DNA from: an uncultured Pseudomonadota bacterium | Lineage (GTDB): Bacteria > Pseudomonadota > Gammaproteobacteria > Methylococcales > Methylomonadaceae | DNA length: 64,000 nt | Assembly: GCA_903834465.1 (NCBI GenBank) | Contig: CAILJB010000033.1 | Location: 1-64,000 of the forward strand | Direction: 5' to 3' | Shown here: positions 14,823 through 23,981 of the stretch, one piece after another | Layout of the letters: each line of letters begins with the position of its first letter | How positions within the stretch are numbered: position 1 is the stretch's first letter | The notes under the pieces: generated by a model | Databases searched by the model: none | What the model was told of the DNA's origin: nothing | What the model saw: the letters and a program-made list of their open reading frames with translations, nothing else | Program-made: the position numbers and the translations under genes

Positions 14823-17447
14823 TTAATGTTTCGACGCGCCATTATCAACGGTGCGTGTTTTGTTAATGAAAATATTTTTCAATCGATCTAACGCTGAATG
14901 TAATGTGGTATCCATTACCGTTTCGTTACCAATCGACACAATGATGCGAGTTAATTCCGGCATTTTGTTTTTGGTCGAGGCAATGTAAATAGGTTGAACA
15001 TACAAAATCGTATTACCCATTGGCAAAATCACGATACGTCCCATTTCAACCGACGAACCGTTTTGATCCCAGAGCGTAAATTGTTCTGAAATTTCAGGAT
15101 GTTGTTGTGTTAACGCTTCGATTTGCTCAGGGCCATTCACTTGCACATCTTTACCAAATTTAAATACAGTCAAACTTGGCTTATATGCACCAGTACAATT
15201 TACTTTATCCATCGTGCTGGCAATACCAACCATGCTCAAATTATTGCGATTAACCGGTGTCATCGCATTGATTAAGTCAAACTCTTCGCTGTCATGACAA
15301 TCGCCAAAATCCATCGTTTGGTAATAAGGTAAAACAGGTTTTTCACGCACATTGGCTTGCGCCCATGTTTCCGCTTGTTCGTAGAAAAGCTCGGGACTGG
15401 TTTGATGATATTTTGCGTAAACTTGCATTTGTACGGTATACAAATCACGCGGGTAACGTAAATGCGCTTTTAATTCCTGTGGCATCGCATCTAACGATTT
15501 AAACAAACTCGGATAAGCGCGGTTATAAACTTGTGCAATCGAATCTGTCGGGTCAATCAAATAATAATCCACATCACCATCGAACGCATCAACCACAATT
15601 TTTACGGAATTACGAATATAGTTAAACGATTCTTCGCCGTTTAGATTTTCGTTATAAACAGGTTTTGAAACCGGATATTTATCTGACAACGTGTAAGCGT
15701 CTTGAATCCAATAAAACCGGTTTTTGGTCATCACCAAATAGGGGTCTTTATCTAAATGCAAAAACGGCGTGAGCTTGTGAATTCGTTCAATAATATTACG
15801 ATAAATCTTTAATTTGCTGTCTTTGGAAATATTGGTCGAAAAAAACACCTTTTCATCGCCTAGTTTGAACGCGAAAAGAGCTTTTTTAAATGTTGAAGAA
15901 ATCGGAATCCCCCCTTCACCATGATAAGGCTTTGTTTCGTGTGCATCCGTACCAGCAATGCCCACAACATTTAATTCATTTGGCACAATCGCGTAATCGT
16001 ATTGCTCTTGACCGTAATAAATATCAGGATGTTCAACGCTCAAATCGACATCAGAGTGCATATTCAAATCGCGCAAATACCATGTCAACGGCGCATCAGC
16101 ATCTTGCGCGGCAGGCGTAATCACTGCGCCATAACCGTGCGTGTAACGTAAATGGCGATTTTCCCAATTTTGCGCTTCTTTGGGTAATTTAGCGATATTC
16201 ACTTCACGCGCTGCAATATTGACTTGACGTAAATGATCTGAAATTAAATAACGATCCTCATCAACAGATAAAAATTTGTAATAAGGACGAATTTCTTGCA
16301 GTTGTTTATAACTGAAAATAATAAATTCTCTATCCCAAACAGGAATATTTTCAAAATGCTTTTGACTGCTCCATGTATCAATGTCTTGCGCCGCGTCGAG
16401 TTTCACATTCATATCGACCGTTTTGATATTTTTCAAATCATACGCTGCCAGCGTCGCATTGATATTGTGCTGCATAAATTCATGTTCAGCTTTGACAGGA
16501 TTTGGATTGACCACAAAGCGTTGCAGCGCGTCAGGAATAAACGTTAAATTTGGCAATTGCCAAACGCTAAGAAATACAAACAATGAAATCCACAACGGCA
16601 TGCGTTTGTCGTGATTTTCAGAATGGACAAATTGAATGGCGACCAACGCAAAAATTAAAAACGTAGCCATTGCTGCCCAAATTAACGGCAATTGATAGCG
16701 AATTTCAAGAAAACCTGGACCAAAGAAAACTGGTTCGTGACTGTCGGTATAAAGCAACGAAAAACGTTGCAACATAAAGCCCCAAAGCACGAACGCCACC
16801 ACAAAACCAATCAATAAAGTTAAATGAATTCTCGCGCCTTTAGGATAACTTTTGCGTTGGTCTGGAATGTAAGTGTGTTCAAGCCAATACAATGCGCCCA
16901 CCATGCCAAAAATCAGAGAAGCCGTAATTAACAACTCTTGTTGAATCAATTGATAGGTGGGATACGAGAGCATATAAAAACTCACGTCATTACCATAAAC
17001 CGTTTCTGTTACCCCTGATGCACTACCAAAAAAATACAGTAACGTTGATTCCCATTGACTATAAAACGGCGCAGCAATCACCATCGCTAAAATAAGCGAG
17101 ATTGGCGTGTAAACTTTTGCCGAGCCATTCATAAATGTATCGGCAAACTTTTGAAAACGGCGCGTTTCGTTACCTGTTAATAACTTCTCATCCGTATTCA
17201 AGCCTAAATAACGTGAAGCTAGCCAAAAATGCGAGAAAAAAATAGCAAAAAACGCCAGTGTCACACCACCGGAAAGAAAAAATTTATACAGTAAGCGTAA
17301 CCAAAAATAGGATTCAAAATTCAGCGATTGATACCACCATAAATCCACAAATAAATCGATGAAAATAAAATGAAAGGCTACGAATAAAACCACTGCAAGG
17401 GCGACTATGCCGCCAAGCATCGCGGGTAGAAATTTCAAATTCCGCAT
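14823..17447 (-). CDS. UPF0182 family membrane protein (COG1615)
   Basis: 874 aa of unknown function, large for a conserved unknown. The first about 290 residues contain seven or so transmembrane helices, including a DLWWYQSLNFESYFWLRLLYKF motif typical of UPF0182. The rest is a large extracytoplasmic domain with WDREFIIFSYKQLQEIRPYYKFLSVDEDRY, YTHGYGAVITPAAQ and YYGQ segments, also family hallmarks. It is best known from actinobacteria, cyanobacteria and some proteobacteria. A short GGGAAC ribosome site precedes the start at 17447. It is directly followed by pmbA (12 bases) and preceded by nadE on the same strand; that order does not reveal its role. Confidence 0.94.
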   Translation of the reverse strand: MRNLKFLPAMLGGIVALAVVLFVAFHFIFIDLFVDLWWYQSLNFESYFWLRLLYKFFLSGGVTLAFFAIFFSHFWLASRYLGLNTDEKLLTGNETRRFQKFADTFMNGSAKVYTPISLILAMVIAAPFYSQWESTLLYFFGSASGVTETVYGNDVSFYMLSYPTYQLIQQELLITASLIFGMVGALYWLEHTYIPDQRKSYPKGARIHLTLLIGFVVAFVLWGFMLQRFSLLYTDSHEPVFFGPGFLEIRYQLPLIWAAMATFLIFALVAIQFVHSENHDKRMPLWISLFVFLSVWQLPNLTFIPDALQRFVVNPNPVKAEHEFMQHNINATLAAYDLKNIKTVDMNVKLDAAQDIDTWSSQKHFENIPVWDREFIIFSYKQLQEIRPYYKFLSVDEDRYLISDHLRQVNIAAREVNIAKLPKEAQNWENRHLRYTHGYGAVITPAAQDADAPLTWYLRDLNMHSDVDLSVEHPDIYYGQEQYDYAIVPNELNVVGIAGTDAHETKPYHGEGGIPISSTFKKALFAFKLGDEKVFFSTNISKDSKLKIYRNIIERIHKLTPFLHLDKDPYLVMTKNRFYWIQDAYTLSDKYPVSKPVYNENLNGEESFNYIRNSVKIVVDAFDGDVDYYLIDPTDSIAQVYNRAYPSLFKSLDAMPQELKAHLRYPRDLYTVQMQVYAKYHQTSPELFYEQAETWAQANVREKPVLPYYQTMDFGDCHDSEEFDLINAMTPVNRNNLSMVGIASTMDKVNCTGAYKPSLTVFKFGKDVQVNGPEQIEALTQQHPEISEQFTLWDQNGSSVEMGRIVILPMGNTILYVQPIYIASTKNKMPELTRIIVSIGNETVMDTTLHSALDRLKNIFINKTRTVDNGASKH

Positions 17448-17510
17448 GGTGTTCCCTCTGGTGTAAATAAAAAATAATATGTTTGCGTTATTCTAACATT
17501 CTACGGCACG

Positions 17511-19121
17511 TTATGTGCCACGATAACCCGAAGTAATTGGATAACGACGATCACGCCCAAACGCGCGTTCGCTAATCCGAATCCCTGTTGCGGATTGACG
17601 ACGCTTATATTCACTACCATCAACTAAACGAATGGCGCGTGTCACCGCGTCAGGTGAAAAACCGGCGGCAATAATTTCATCTGCGGATTGGTCTTGTTCA
17701 ATATAACGCGCCAAAATCGGGTCAAGAATTTCATAAGCCGGTAACGAATCTGAATCACATTGATTTGGCGCAAGTTCAGCCGACGGTGGGCGTGTTAAAA
17801 CACGTTCAGGAATCACAGGCGATAATTCATTGCGATACCGCGCCAAGTCATAAACCAACAATTTCGGCACATCTTTCAATGGCGCGAAACCGCCCGCCAT
17901 ATCGCCATAAAGCGTGGCATAACCCACACTCATTTCGCTTTTATTACCAGTTGTGAGCAATAATTTCCCTTGTTTGTTCGACATTGCCATTAACACAACA
18001 CCACGGCAACGCGCTTGGATATTTTCTTCGGTAGTATCGTGTGACGTACCCGCAAACGTATCGGCGAGCATGTCAGTAAACGCATTGACAGCTGGTTCAA
18101 TCGGAATGCAATGGTATTTCACCCCCATGATTTTAGCTTGTTTTTGCGCGTCATCATTACTCATTGCTTGCGTATATTTTGACGGCAACGAAACGGCTTC
18201 GACATTTTCTGCGCCTAACGCATCCACCGCTAATGCTAAAACCAATGCCGAATCAATGCCACCAGACAATCCTAAAATCGCGCCTTTGAAACCATTTTTC
18301 TGCACATAATTTCGAATGCCACGTACTAACGCTTTGTAATCACTACTGATTGGCGCATAAATTGGCTCACATGTTGTGGGAATGAGTTGTCCATTTTCAA
18401 ATTCGACGACACTGATTTGTTCGGTAAATTCCGCTGCGCGGAACACGATTTCACCGTCTGCATTCGTCACAAATGACGCGCCATCAAACACTAATTCATC
18501 TTGTCCACCCACCGCATTAACATAAACAATGGGCAAGTGTGCGGCTTTGGCGTGTGAACCGATTAGCGTTTCACGTTGTTGCGCTTTGCCAGAATGAAAC
18601 GGTGACGCATTAAGTGTTAATAAAATGTCTGCCCCAGCATCTTTTGTTGCTTGCACAATGTCAGCATGCCAAACATCTTCACAAATCGTTAAGCCAATAA
18701 ATTGACCTTTAAACTCAAATACACACGGTTGTGTGCCGGCAGAAAAGTAACGCATTTCGTCAAAAACACCGTAATTTGGCAATTTTTGTTTACGGTAAGT
18801 CGCTAAAACACAACCTTCCGACAAAATCACGGCACTGTTATATAACTTATCACCACTAAGCTCTGGAAATCCAACGACAATTCCTATCTCTGGCGCGATG
18901 TTTGCTAACTGAAAAATAGCATTATTGGCATCACGAATAAAATCCCGTCGAAACAGCAAATCTTCGGGCGGGTATCCTGTGAGCGTTAGTTCAGGAAATA
19001 TAATTAAATCAATCACTAAGCTGTTTCGAATGTTGGTTATTGTTTCAACAATTCGGTTAAAGTTAGCGGCAACATTGCCGATTAAACTGTCAGTTTGAAC
19101 AAGCGCGATTTTTAAGGGCAT
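17511..19121 (-). CDS. nadE: Glutamine-dependent NAD+ synthetase
   Basis: Amidates deamido-NAD to NAD+ using ammonia released from glutamine. 536 aa with two domains. The N-terminal glutaminase (nitrilase fold) has Glu44 in IIFPELTLTGYPPEDLL, Lys111 in RKQKLPNYGVFDE and Cys147 in LTICEDVWH. The C-terminal synthetase has the PP-loop LSGGIDSAL at 285-293, then EAVSLPSKYT and the GNKSEMSVGYATLYGDMAGGF block. This is the shorter proteobacterial two-domain form. The ribosome site before 19121 is weak. It is the first gene of the minus-strand run leading to relA. Confidence 0.97.
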   Translation of the reverse strand: MPLKIALVQTDSLIGNVAANFNRIVETITNIRNSLVIDLIIFPELTLTGYPPEDLLFRRDFIRDANNAIFQLANIAPEIGIVVGFPELSGDKLYNSAVILSEGCVLATYRKQKLPNYGVFDEMRYFSAGTQPCVFEFKGQFIGLTICEDVWHADIVQATKDAGADILLTLNASPFHSGKAQQRETLIGSHAKAAHLPIVYVNAVGGQDELVFDGASFVTNADGEIVFRAAEFTEQISVVEFENGQLIPTTCEPIYAPISSDYKALVRGIRNYVQKNGFKGAILGLSGGIDSALVLALAVDALGAENVEAVSLPSKYTQAMSNDDAQKQAKIMGVKYHCIPIEPAVNAFTDMLADTFAGTSHDTTEENIQARCRGVVLMAMSNKQGKLLLTTGNKSEMSVGYATLYGDMAGGFAPLKDVPKLLVYDLARYRNELSPVIPERVLTRPPSAELAPNQCDSDSLPAYEILDPILARYIEQDQSADEIIAAGFSPDAVTRAIRLVDGSEYKRRQSATGIRISERAFGRDRRYPITSGYRGT

Positions 19122-19249
19122 AGCTTTTTAAGAAGTAAAAGGTTCAAGGTGAAGGGTTCAAGTGAACCGCCGGTAATCATAACCTAAGCATCGCGTTTTG
19201 TACTGACGATTTGATGGCACTAATTTTATTTTTGAAACAGGTGAAAGTC

Positions 19250-19453
19250 ATGACAACAGAACAAGAAAAACAAAATGATTCTATTTGGTGGAATTTTATT
19301 GAAGCCTTGAGTGATGAATTTATTAACCAAACTGGTTTTGGCATTTATGCTCACATTACGCCTTTAGACGTACACGATGTGTATCAGAAATTTCAACAAC
19401 ATCAAGCACCTATCCGTAGTTTCGCGCGTGATTATGTGCGCTCTTGTGTTTAA
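19250..19453 (+). CDS. Small hypothetical protein, 67 aa
   Basis: I do not recognise it. The product starts MTTEQEKQNDSIWWNFIEAL, is acidic to neutral and soluble, rich in aromatic residues, and probably helical with an amphipathic C-terminal half (DVHDVYQKFQQHQAPIRSFARDYVRSC). The ATG at 19250 is chosen because AGGTGA lies six bases upstream; a 13-residue upstream extension is not needed. It stands alone between divergent nadE and the NlpC gene and has its own terminator. Confidence 0.6.
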   Translation: MTTEQEKQNDSIWWNFIEALSDEFINQTGFGIYAHITPLDVHDVYQKFQQHQAPIRSFARDYVRSCV

Positions 19454-19475
19454 TGTTTAATTGTTTTTAAAACGT

Positions 19476-19518
19476 GATGCTGCCGCTGGATATTTTGACA
19501 GGGCAGCGTCAATTTTTT
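19476..19518 (+). terminator. Intrinsic terminator after the 67-aa gene
   Basis: Arms GATGCTGCC (19476-19484) and GGCAGCGTC (19502-19510) pair over nine positions with one G-U, around a 17-base loop. A run of six T follows at 19513-19518. Confidence 0.75.
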
Positions 19519-19547
19519 AACTTAAAATTTACGGATTTGATTGTGTC

Positions 19548-20078
19548 GTGAAAACATCAACTTATTCTTTTTCAACAAATATGCTTCCATGGTTTAAACC
19601 ATTTATTGTTCCCGTGGCATTAGCGGTATTATCAGGTTGCGCGGGCGACATGGATATTAAACCTGAACCCGTTGCGCAACGCCCTATTCACAAGCGCAGC
19701 ACCACTACGCCCGCTGTCGATTACGCATTAAGTCTGCAAGGTGCGCCATATAGTTATGGTAAAGCCTCACCAGAGGAAGGTTTTGATTGTAGCGGTTTTG
19801 TGAAATATGTTTATGAACAAAATGGCGTGCATTTACCACGCACAGTGCGTGAAATGGCAAATGTCCTCACGCCTGTCCCTAACAATAATATTCACTCAGG
19901 TGATTTAGTATTTTTTAACACGTCTGGCAATTCAGTGTCGCACGTTGGTATTTATGTGAATGAAAGTAATTTTGTGCATGCGCCTAGCACGCGTGCTGGC
20001 AAAGTCATGGTGTCGAGTTTGAAGAATAGCTATTGGCGCGAACGATTTATCGATGCCCGTCGCCCGCAAAATAATTAA
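19548..20078 (+). CDS. NlpC/P60-family lipoprotein (cell-wall endopeptidase)
   Basis: 176 aa. A signal sequence ends in a lipobox, LSGC (lipidated Cys about residue 31), so the protein is anchored at the periplasmic face. The NlpC/P60 cysteine peptidase domain covers the C-terminal 120 residues: nucleophile in GFDCSGFVKYVYEQ, His in SHVGIYV, and the third polar position in FVHAPST. Such enzymes cut D-Glu-meso-DAP links in peptidoglycan stem peptides, as MepS (Spr) and NlpC do. The likely start is GTG at 19548; an internal ATG at 19581 would still leave a signal sequence. It is convergent with the chemoreceptor gene. Confidence 0.92.
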   Translation: MKTSTYSFSTNMLPWFKPFIVPVALAVLSGCAGDMDIKPEPVAQRPIHKRSTTTPAVDYALSLQGAPYSYGKASPEEGFDCSGFVKYVYEQNGVHLPRTVREMANVLTPVPNNNIHSGDLVFFNTSGNSVSHVGIYVNESNFVHAPSTRAGKVMVSSLKNSYWRERFIDARRPQNN

Positions 20079-20128
20079 ACGTAAAAACCCAAAATCCCTT
20101 CCAAGTCCCATCCTATAAAAACTCAAGC

Positions 20129-20144
20129 GCAGACCGAAGTCTGC
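20129..20144. terminator. Short hairpin between convergent genes
   Basis: GCAGAC-CGAA-GTCTGC forms a six-pair stem with a stable GNRA-like tetraloop. It lies in the 98-base gap between the NlpC gene and the chemoreceptor gene, which converge. No T-run follows on either strand, so an intrinsic terminator role is only possible. Confidence 0.35.
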
Positions 20145-20176
20145 ACTCAAAGCCTTTCAATTCGTCACGACACGTC

Positions 20177-22402
20177 TTAAAACTCTTCCCAATCATCGTT
20201 ACCCACTGTAAATGTAGAAGTGGTAGATGCTTTTGGTGTTGAAACAGGTGCAGATTTTGTTGCAACTGGTTTACTTTTTACTGGTGAAACGATTTTAGCA
20301 ACACTTTTTTGACCTAAATTATTGCCCATTTTGAAATGCGACATTTCTGTTGATAAATGACCCGTTTGTACTTCTAAGGCTTCTGCTGATGCAGCAATTT
20401 CTTCAACCATCGCCGCATTTTGTTGCGTGACATCGTCCATTGACGCAATGGCTTGTCCAACTTGTGAAATACCCGCACTTTGTTGACTTGAAGCACTGGC
20501 AATTTCAGCAATAATACTAGTTACACCTTGAATGGCATTTACAATTTCTTGCATAGTTTCGCCTGCGGCGGCAACTTGTTTACTACCACCCGATACACGC
20601 TCAACAGAATCACCAATCAATCGTTTAATTTCGCCCGCTGCATTCGCCGCGCGTTGCGCTAAATTTCGAACTTCAATCGCAACAACCGCAAAACCTTTAC
20701 CTTGTTCACCGGCACGAGCCGCTTCAACGGCAGCGTTTAACGCTAAAATGTTCGTTTGGAATGCAATGTCATCAATTACAGAAATAATATCGACAATTCG
20801 CAATGATGATTCATTGATATTATCCATCGTACTGACCACTTGCTCGACAACCGCCACACCTCTGTTTGCCGTTTCAGTTGCACCGACGGCGAGAATATTG
20901 GCTTGTTTCGCATTTTCGCTATTATGTTGAACCGTTGACGTTAATTCCTGCATACTCGCCGCCGTTTCTTCTAAACTCGCGGCTTGCTCTTCGGTGCGAT
21001 GCGATAAATCATTATTTCCCGCTGCGATTTCTTTTGCCGCAGAGGAAATAACATCCGTTGTCTCTTTGATTTCAGCCATGACGCTTTTCAAGTTTTCAGC
21101 CGTATTATTCATACCCACTTTTGCTTGACCAAAAACACCCGGATAATCGCGTGTAATCGATTGCGTTAAATCTCCATCTGCCAACGCATTGGCAACACGC
21201 AACACATCATTAAAGGCTACATCGCAGGTTTCAATAAGCGTATTCAAATTTGTCAGCATTGACTTAAACATAAAGTCGTACTTATTCGCATTAGTACGTT
21301 TAGAAAAATCACCTTGTGCGCCTGCGCCTGCCAGCGTTTCGATTTCAGTATTGATACTCAATAAAGCCGTTTTCACAGCATCAATTGCTGCCGTAATTTT
21401 GGCTTTTTCGCCCGGTAATTTATCAATATCACGTTTGAAATCACCTTTTGCATACTGTGACACGACATCAACAATGTGCATTTTTACATCGATATGCGAT
21501 TTTACCAGTGAATTCATACTTTTTGCCATGTCAGCGTATGAACCTTGGAATTTAGTCACATCAATTTCATCGTAGATAAAACCCTCGTGATGTCTTTTAG
21601 TAATGACTTGCTGTGCATCAATAAAATGAACAATCGTATTTTGCATTGCTTGCATCGCTTGTAACATTGGGCGAGTTTCATCTTTGACATCGGTATCAAT
21701 GCGTGAGGTTAAATCGCCATGTGACACCGCATTCGCAATATTTTGAACAGATGTTAAAGAGTTTAAAAGTCCACGGATAACCGCATTACCAAAAAGTATT
21801 GATGCTAACAAACCAAAAGTTACCAAGCCAATTAACACCCAAAGAATCAAATTAAATCGTGCTTGTGCAATTTCATATTCGAGTATGGCACCATCTGTGT
21901 TTATTTTGATTAAACCGTTTAAGTCTTCATAAAAGGGTGTAAATAACGGATTTATTTTGTTTGTAATATGCTCGTACAACTTATCTAAACTACCTAATTT
22001 AATAAGCTCTAAAGCAGGCTTCATGGCTTCGTCTATATAACGTTGACGATCTACAAGATATTTTTTAATCAGTTCTTTTTCTTCCGGGATACAAAACGTT
22101 GCATTATAAATTTCCCAATGTTTTTTAATATCTTCCAAATTTTTTTCTATCGTCTCTCTGTTTTTAGAGGCCTCATCAGGATAAATAATGCTGGCATTGA
22201 GAAGCAGCCGATTCTCCCATGCTTTAGCTTTTATGTAACCGAGTTCAGTAGTTGAAACCATCTTATTAGCATAAATGGATTCTATACTCTCATTACTTTT
22301 ATTGATTCCGAATAATCCAAGACTACTGGTTATTAGCATAATTACAGACATCAAACCAATAAGCAGTATCAAACGCAGTTTGATAGTCAAATTATTAAAC
22401 AT
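20177..22402 (-). CDS. Methyl-accepting chemotaxis protein
   Basis: A 741-aa chemoreceptor. TM1 is at about 9-30. A periplasmic four-helix-type sensor domain follows (about 31-190), then TM2 (about 192-215, LILWVLIGLVTFGLLASILFG). A HAMP region and a long HAMP-like/linker stretch with repeated xxLxxGDxT/S elements (SHGDLTSRI, AKGDFKRDI, AQGDFSKRT, ADGDLTQSI) come next. The signalling domain carries the conserved hairpin tip DIAFQTNILALNAAVEAARAGEQGKGFAVVA. The last residues DDWEEF resemble the CheR/CheB-tethering pentapeptide NWETF. The start at 22402 has GGAGAG upstream. No other che gene is in the window. Confidence 0.96.
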   Translation of the reverse strand: MFNNLTIKLRLILLIGLMSVIMLITSSLGLFGINKSNESIESIYANKMVSTTELGYIKAKAWENRLLLNASIIYPDEASKNRETIEKNLEDIKKHWEIYNATFCIPEEKELIKKYLVDRQRYIDEAMKPALELIKLGSLDKLYEHITNKINPLFTPFYEDLNGLIKINTDGAILEYEIAQARFNLILWVLIGLVTFGLLASILFGNAVIRGLLNSLTSVQNIANAVSHGDLTSRIDTDVKDETRPMLQAMQAMQNTIVHFIDAQQVITKRHHEGFIYDEIDVTKFQGSYADMAKSMNSLVKSHIDVKMHIVDVVSQYAKGDFKRDIDKLPGEKAKITAAIDAVKTALLSINTEIETLAGAGAQGDFSKRTNANKYDFMFKSMLTNLNTLIETCDVAFNDVLRVANALADGDLTQSITRDYPGVFGQAKVGMNNTAENLKSVMAEIKETTDVISSAAKEIAAGNNDLSHRTEEQAASLEETAASMQELTSTVQHNSENAKQANILAVGATETANRGVAVVEQVVSTMDNINESSLRIVDIISVIDDIAFQTNILALNAAVEAARAGEQGKGFAVVAIEVRNLAQRAANAAGEIKRLIGDSVERVSGGSKQVAAAGETMQEIVNAIQGVTSIIAEIASASSQQSAGISQVGQAIASMDDVTQQNAAMVEEIAASAEALEVQTGHLSTEMSHFKMGNNLGQKSVAKIVSPVKSKPVATKSAPVSTPKASTTSTFTVGNDDWEEF

Positions 22403-22629
22403 TTTTGCTCTCCTTTGAAGACAAATTCGTAACGCGATAAGCATTACAGTTACATTGGTGCTGTATCGACAGTATTTTGAAATTCATGAGTGTGAAAATG
22501 CGATTCATGAAACTTTAACTTTGTATCATTTATAATTTGCTACATACTTATGCAACTAATCGAACCTGTTTCCCGATATTTAGAATATTTATCCTCACCA
22601 GCGGTATTGCGTCTATCACTTAAAACTTT

Positions 22630-23976
22630 ATGCAAAAAAATTATTTCAAATCTATAACAGTTGGTTTGTTGCTCACTGTGATTATGTCCGTTGATGCTTT
22701 TGCACAAAATGTGACACTTTCCGTTGATGAGGCACTGGCAATTTTTTATCAACGTAATACCGATTTAATTGCTGCTCAATATAACATCGAGCAATCAAAA
22801 GCCGATGAGATTATTGCCGCTGCTATTCCGAATCCAACATTTGGTTTTCAGCTTTCAGAGATGGCAAAGAATCCCAACATGGGTGCTAGCGCACAAGGCT
22901 GTAACAATAACCCAAATGTTTCTTGTGGACTTGCTCAGTATTATTCTTTTAGTCAATTGATTGAAGTGGCAGGTAAACGTGGATTACGAATGCAAAGTAG
23001 TGGTTTTGCTACGCAAGCTGCCGAAAGTGATTTTAGAGATGCGGTGCGTATTTTTTCAAGTATGGTGAGAGAGTCTTATTTTGGATTATTGCAAGCGCAA
23101 AAGAATCGTTGGTTAGCCCAAGAAATTGTCGATAATTACCGTGATATTGTAAAAGCTAACAGTTTACGTTTAAAAGGTGGCGATATTTCTGAATCCGATT
23201 TTTTGCGTGTCAAAATGGAAGCCATGCACGCACAATCTGATTTAGATAATGCCCAAATGGCAGTTGAACAAGCACAAGCTGGATTGGCGGTTGTGTTACG
23301 TTGGCCAGATAAAAGTTTACAATTTGAAGCCAAAGACGAATGGGCAGTTATTAAAGATATTGGTCAAAATCTTTCCAAAGAAACACTTATCGACAAGGCA
23401 TTACAACAACGTCCCGATTTACAAGCTGACAAATTAAGAGCTGAACAAGCCGATAAAGAATTAGAATTAGCGCGGCGTTTAAAATACCCTGATGTGACGG
23501 TTAATGCGGGTTATGCCCATGATCCAAGTAATAATAATCTTAATTCCGCTTTCGTTGGTTTCAATGTTCCCCTGCCATTGTTTTACCAATACCAAGGTGA
23601 AACAGACAAAGCCTTCGTTAATTTAAATCAAAATAAACTCGCGGTAGAACAAACAGAAATTAGCATTCGCAACGATGTTGTAATGGCATTAGCCGCTTGG
23701 AGTAGTGCCGATAAAGTTGTTCAACGTTTCAATGATGGATTACTAAAGGATGCGCTAACGGTCAGAAATAGTTCTGAACTAGCTTATAGCAAAGGAGCAA
23801 CAAGTGTTCTTGATTTTATTGATGCCCAGCGTAATTACAAAAATGTCATGCGTGACTATTATGTGGCAATGATTAACAAAGTGAACGCTTATCACAACTT
23901 AGCAAAATCACTTGCCATAGAATTAAATACTAACAAAATCGCTGTCGCCGATGATTACAACAGTTCCAAACAATAA
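22630..23976 (+). CDS. czcC: Outer-membrane factor of heavy-metal efflux (CzcC-like)
   Basis: 448-aa TolC-family protein that forms the outer-membrane channel of an RND efflux pump. The signal peptide ends near residue 25 (LTVIMSVDAFAQ). Two outer-efflux repeats follow, with long helical segments (QAAESDFRDAVRIFSSMVRESYFGL; SVLDFIDAQRNYKNVMRDYYVAMINKVNAYHNLAKSL) and LRLKGGDISESDFLRVKMEA typical of CzcC. It is the first gene of a four-gene operon and lies 5 bases before czcB. No strong ribosome site is visible. It is divergent from the chemoreceptor gene across a 228-base region with no operator I can identify. Confidence 0.92.
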   Translation: MQKNYFKSITVGLLLTVIMSVDAFAQNVTLSVDEALAIFYQRNTDLIAAQYNIEQSKADEIIAAAIPNPTFGFQLSEMAKNPNMGASAQGCNNNPNVSCGLAQYYSFSQLIEVAGKRGLRMQSSGFATQAAESDFRDAVRIFSSMVRESYFGLLQAQKNRWLAQEIVDNYRDIVKANSLRLKGGDISESDFLRVKMEAMHAQSDLDNAQMAVEQAQAGLAVVLRWPDKSLQFEAKDEWAVIKDIGQNLSKETLIDKALQQRPDLQADKLRAEQADKELELARRLKYPDVTVNAGYAHDPSNNNLNSAFVGFNVPLPLFYQYQGETDKAFVNLNQNKLAVEQTEISIRNDVVMALAAWSSADKVVQRFNDGLLKDALTVRNSSELAYSKGATSVLDFIDAQRNYKNVMRDYYVAMINKVNAYHNLAKSLAIELNTNKIAVADDYNSSKQ

Positions 23977-23981
23977 AGATT

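Noticed and set aside
22403-22629. Sigma28 promoter for the chemoreceptor gene
   Set aside because: TGTCGATAC resembles the -10 element, but no matching TAAA -35 element lies at the right distance.
22550-22657. 35-codon frame (MQLIEPVSRYLEYLSS...) overlapping the czcC start
   Set aside because: No ribosome site and it overlaps czcC out of frame; probably chance, though a leader peptide cannot be excluded.
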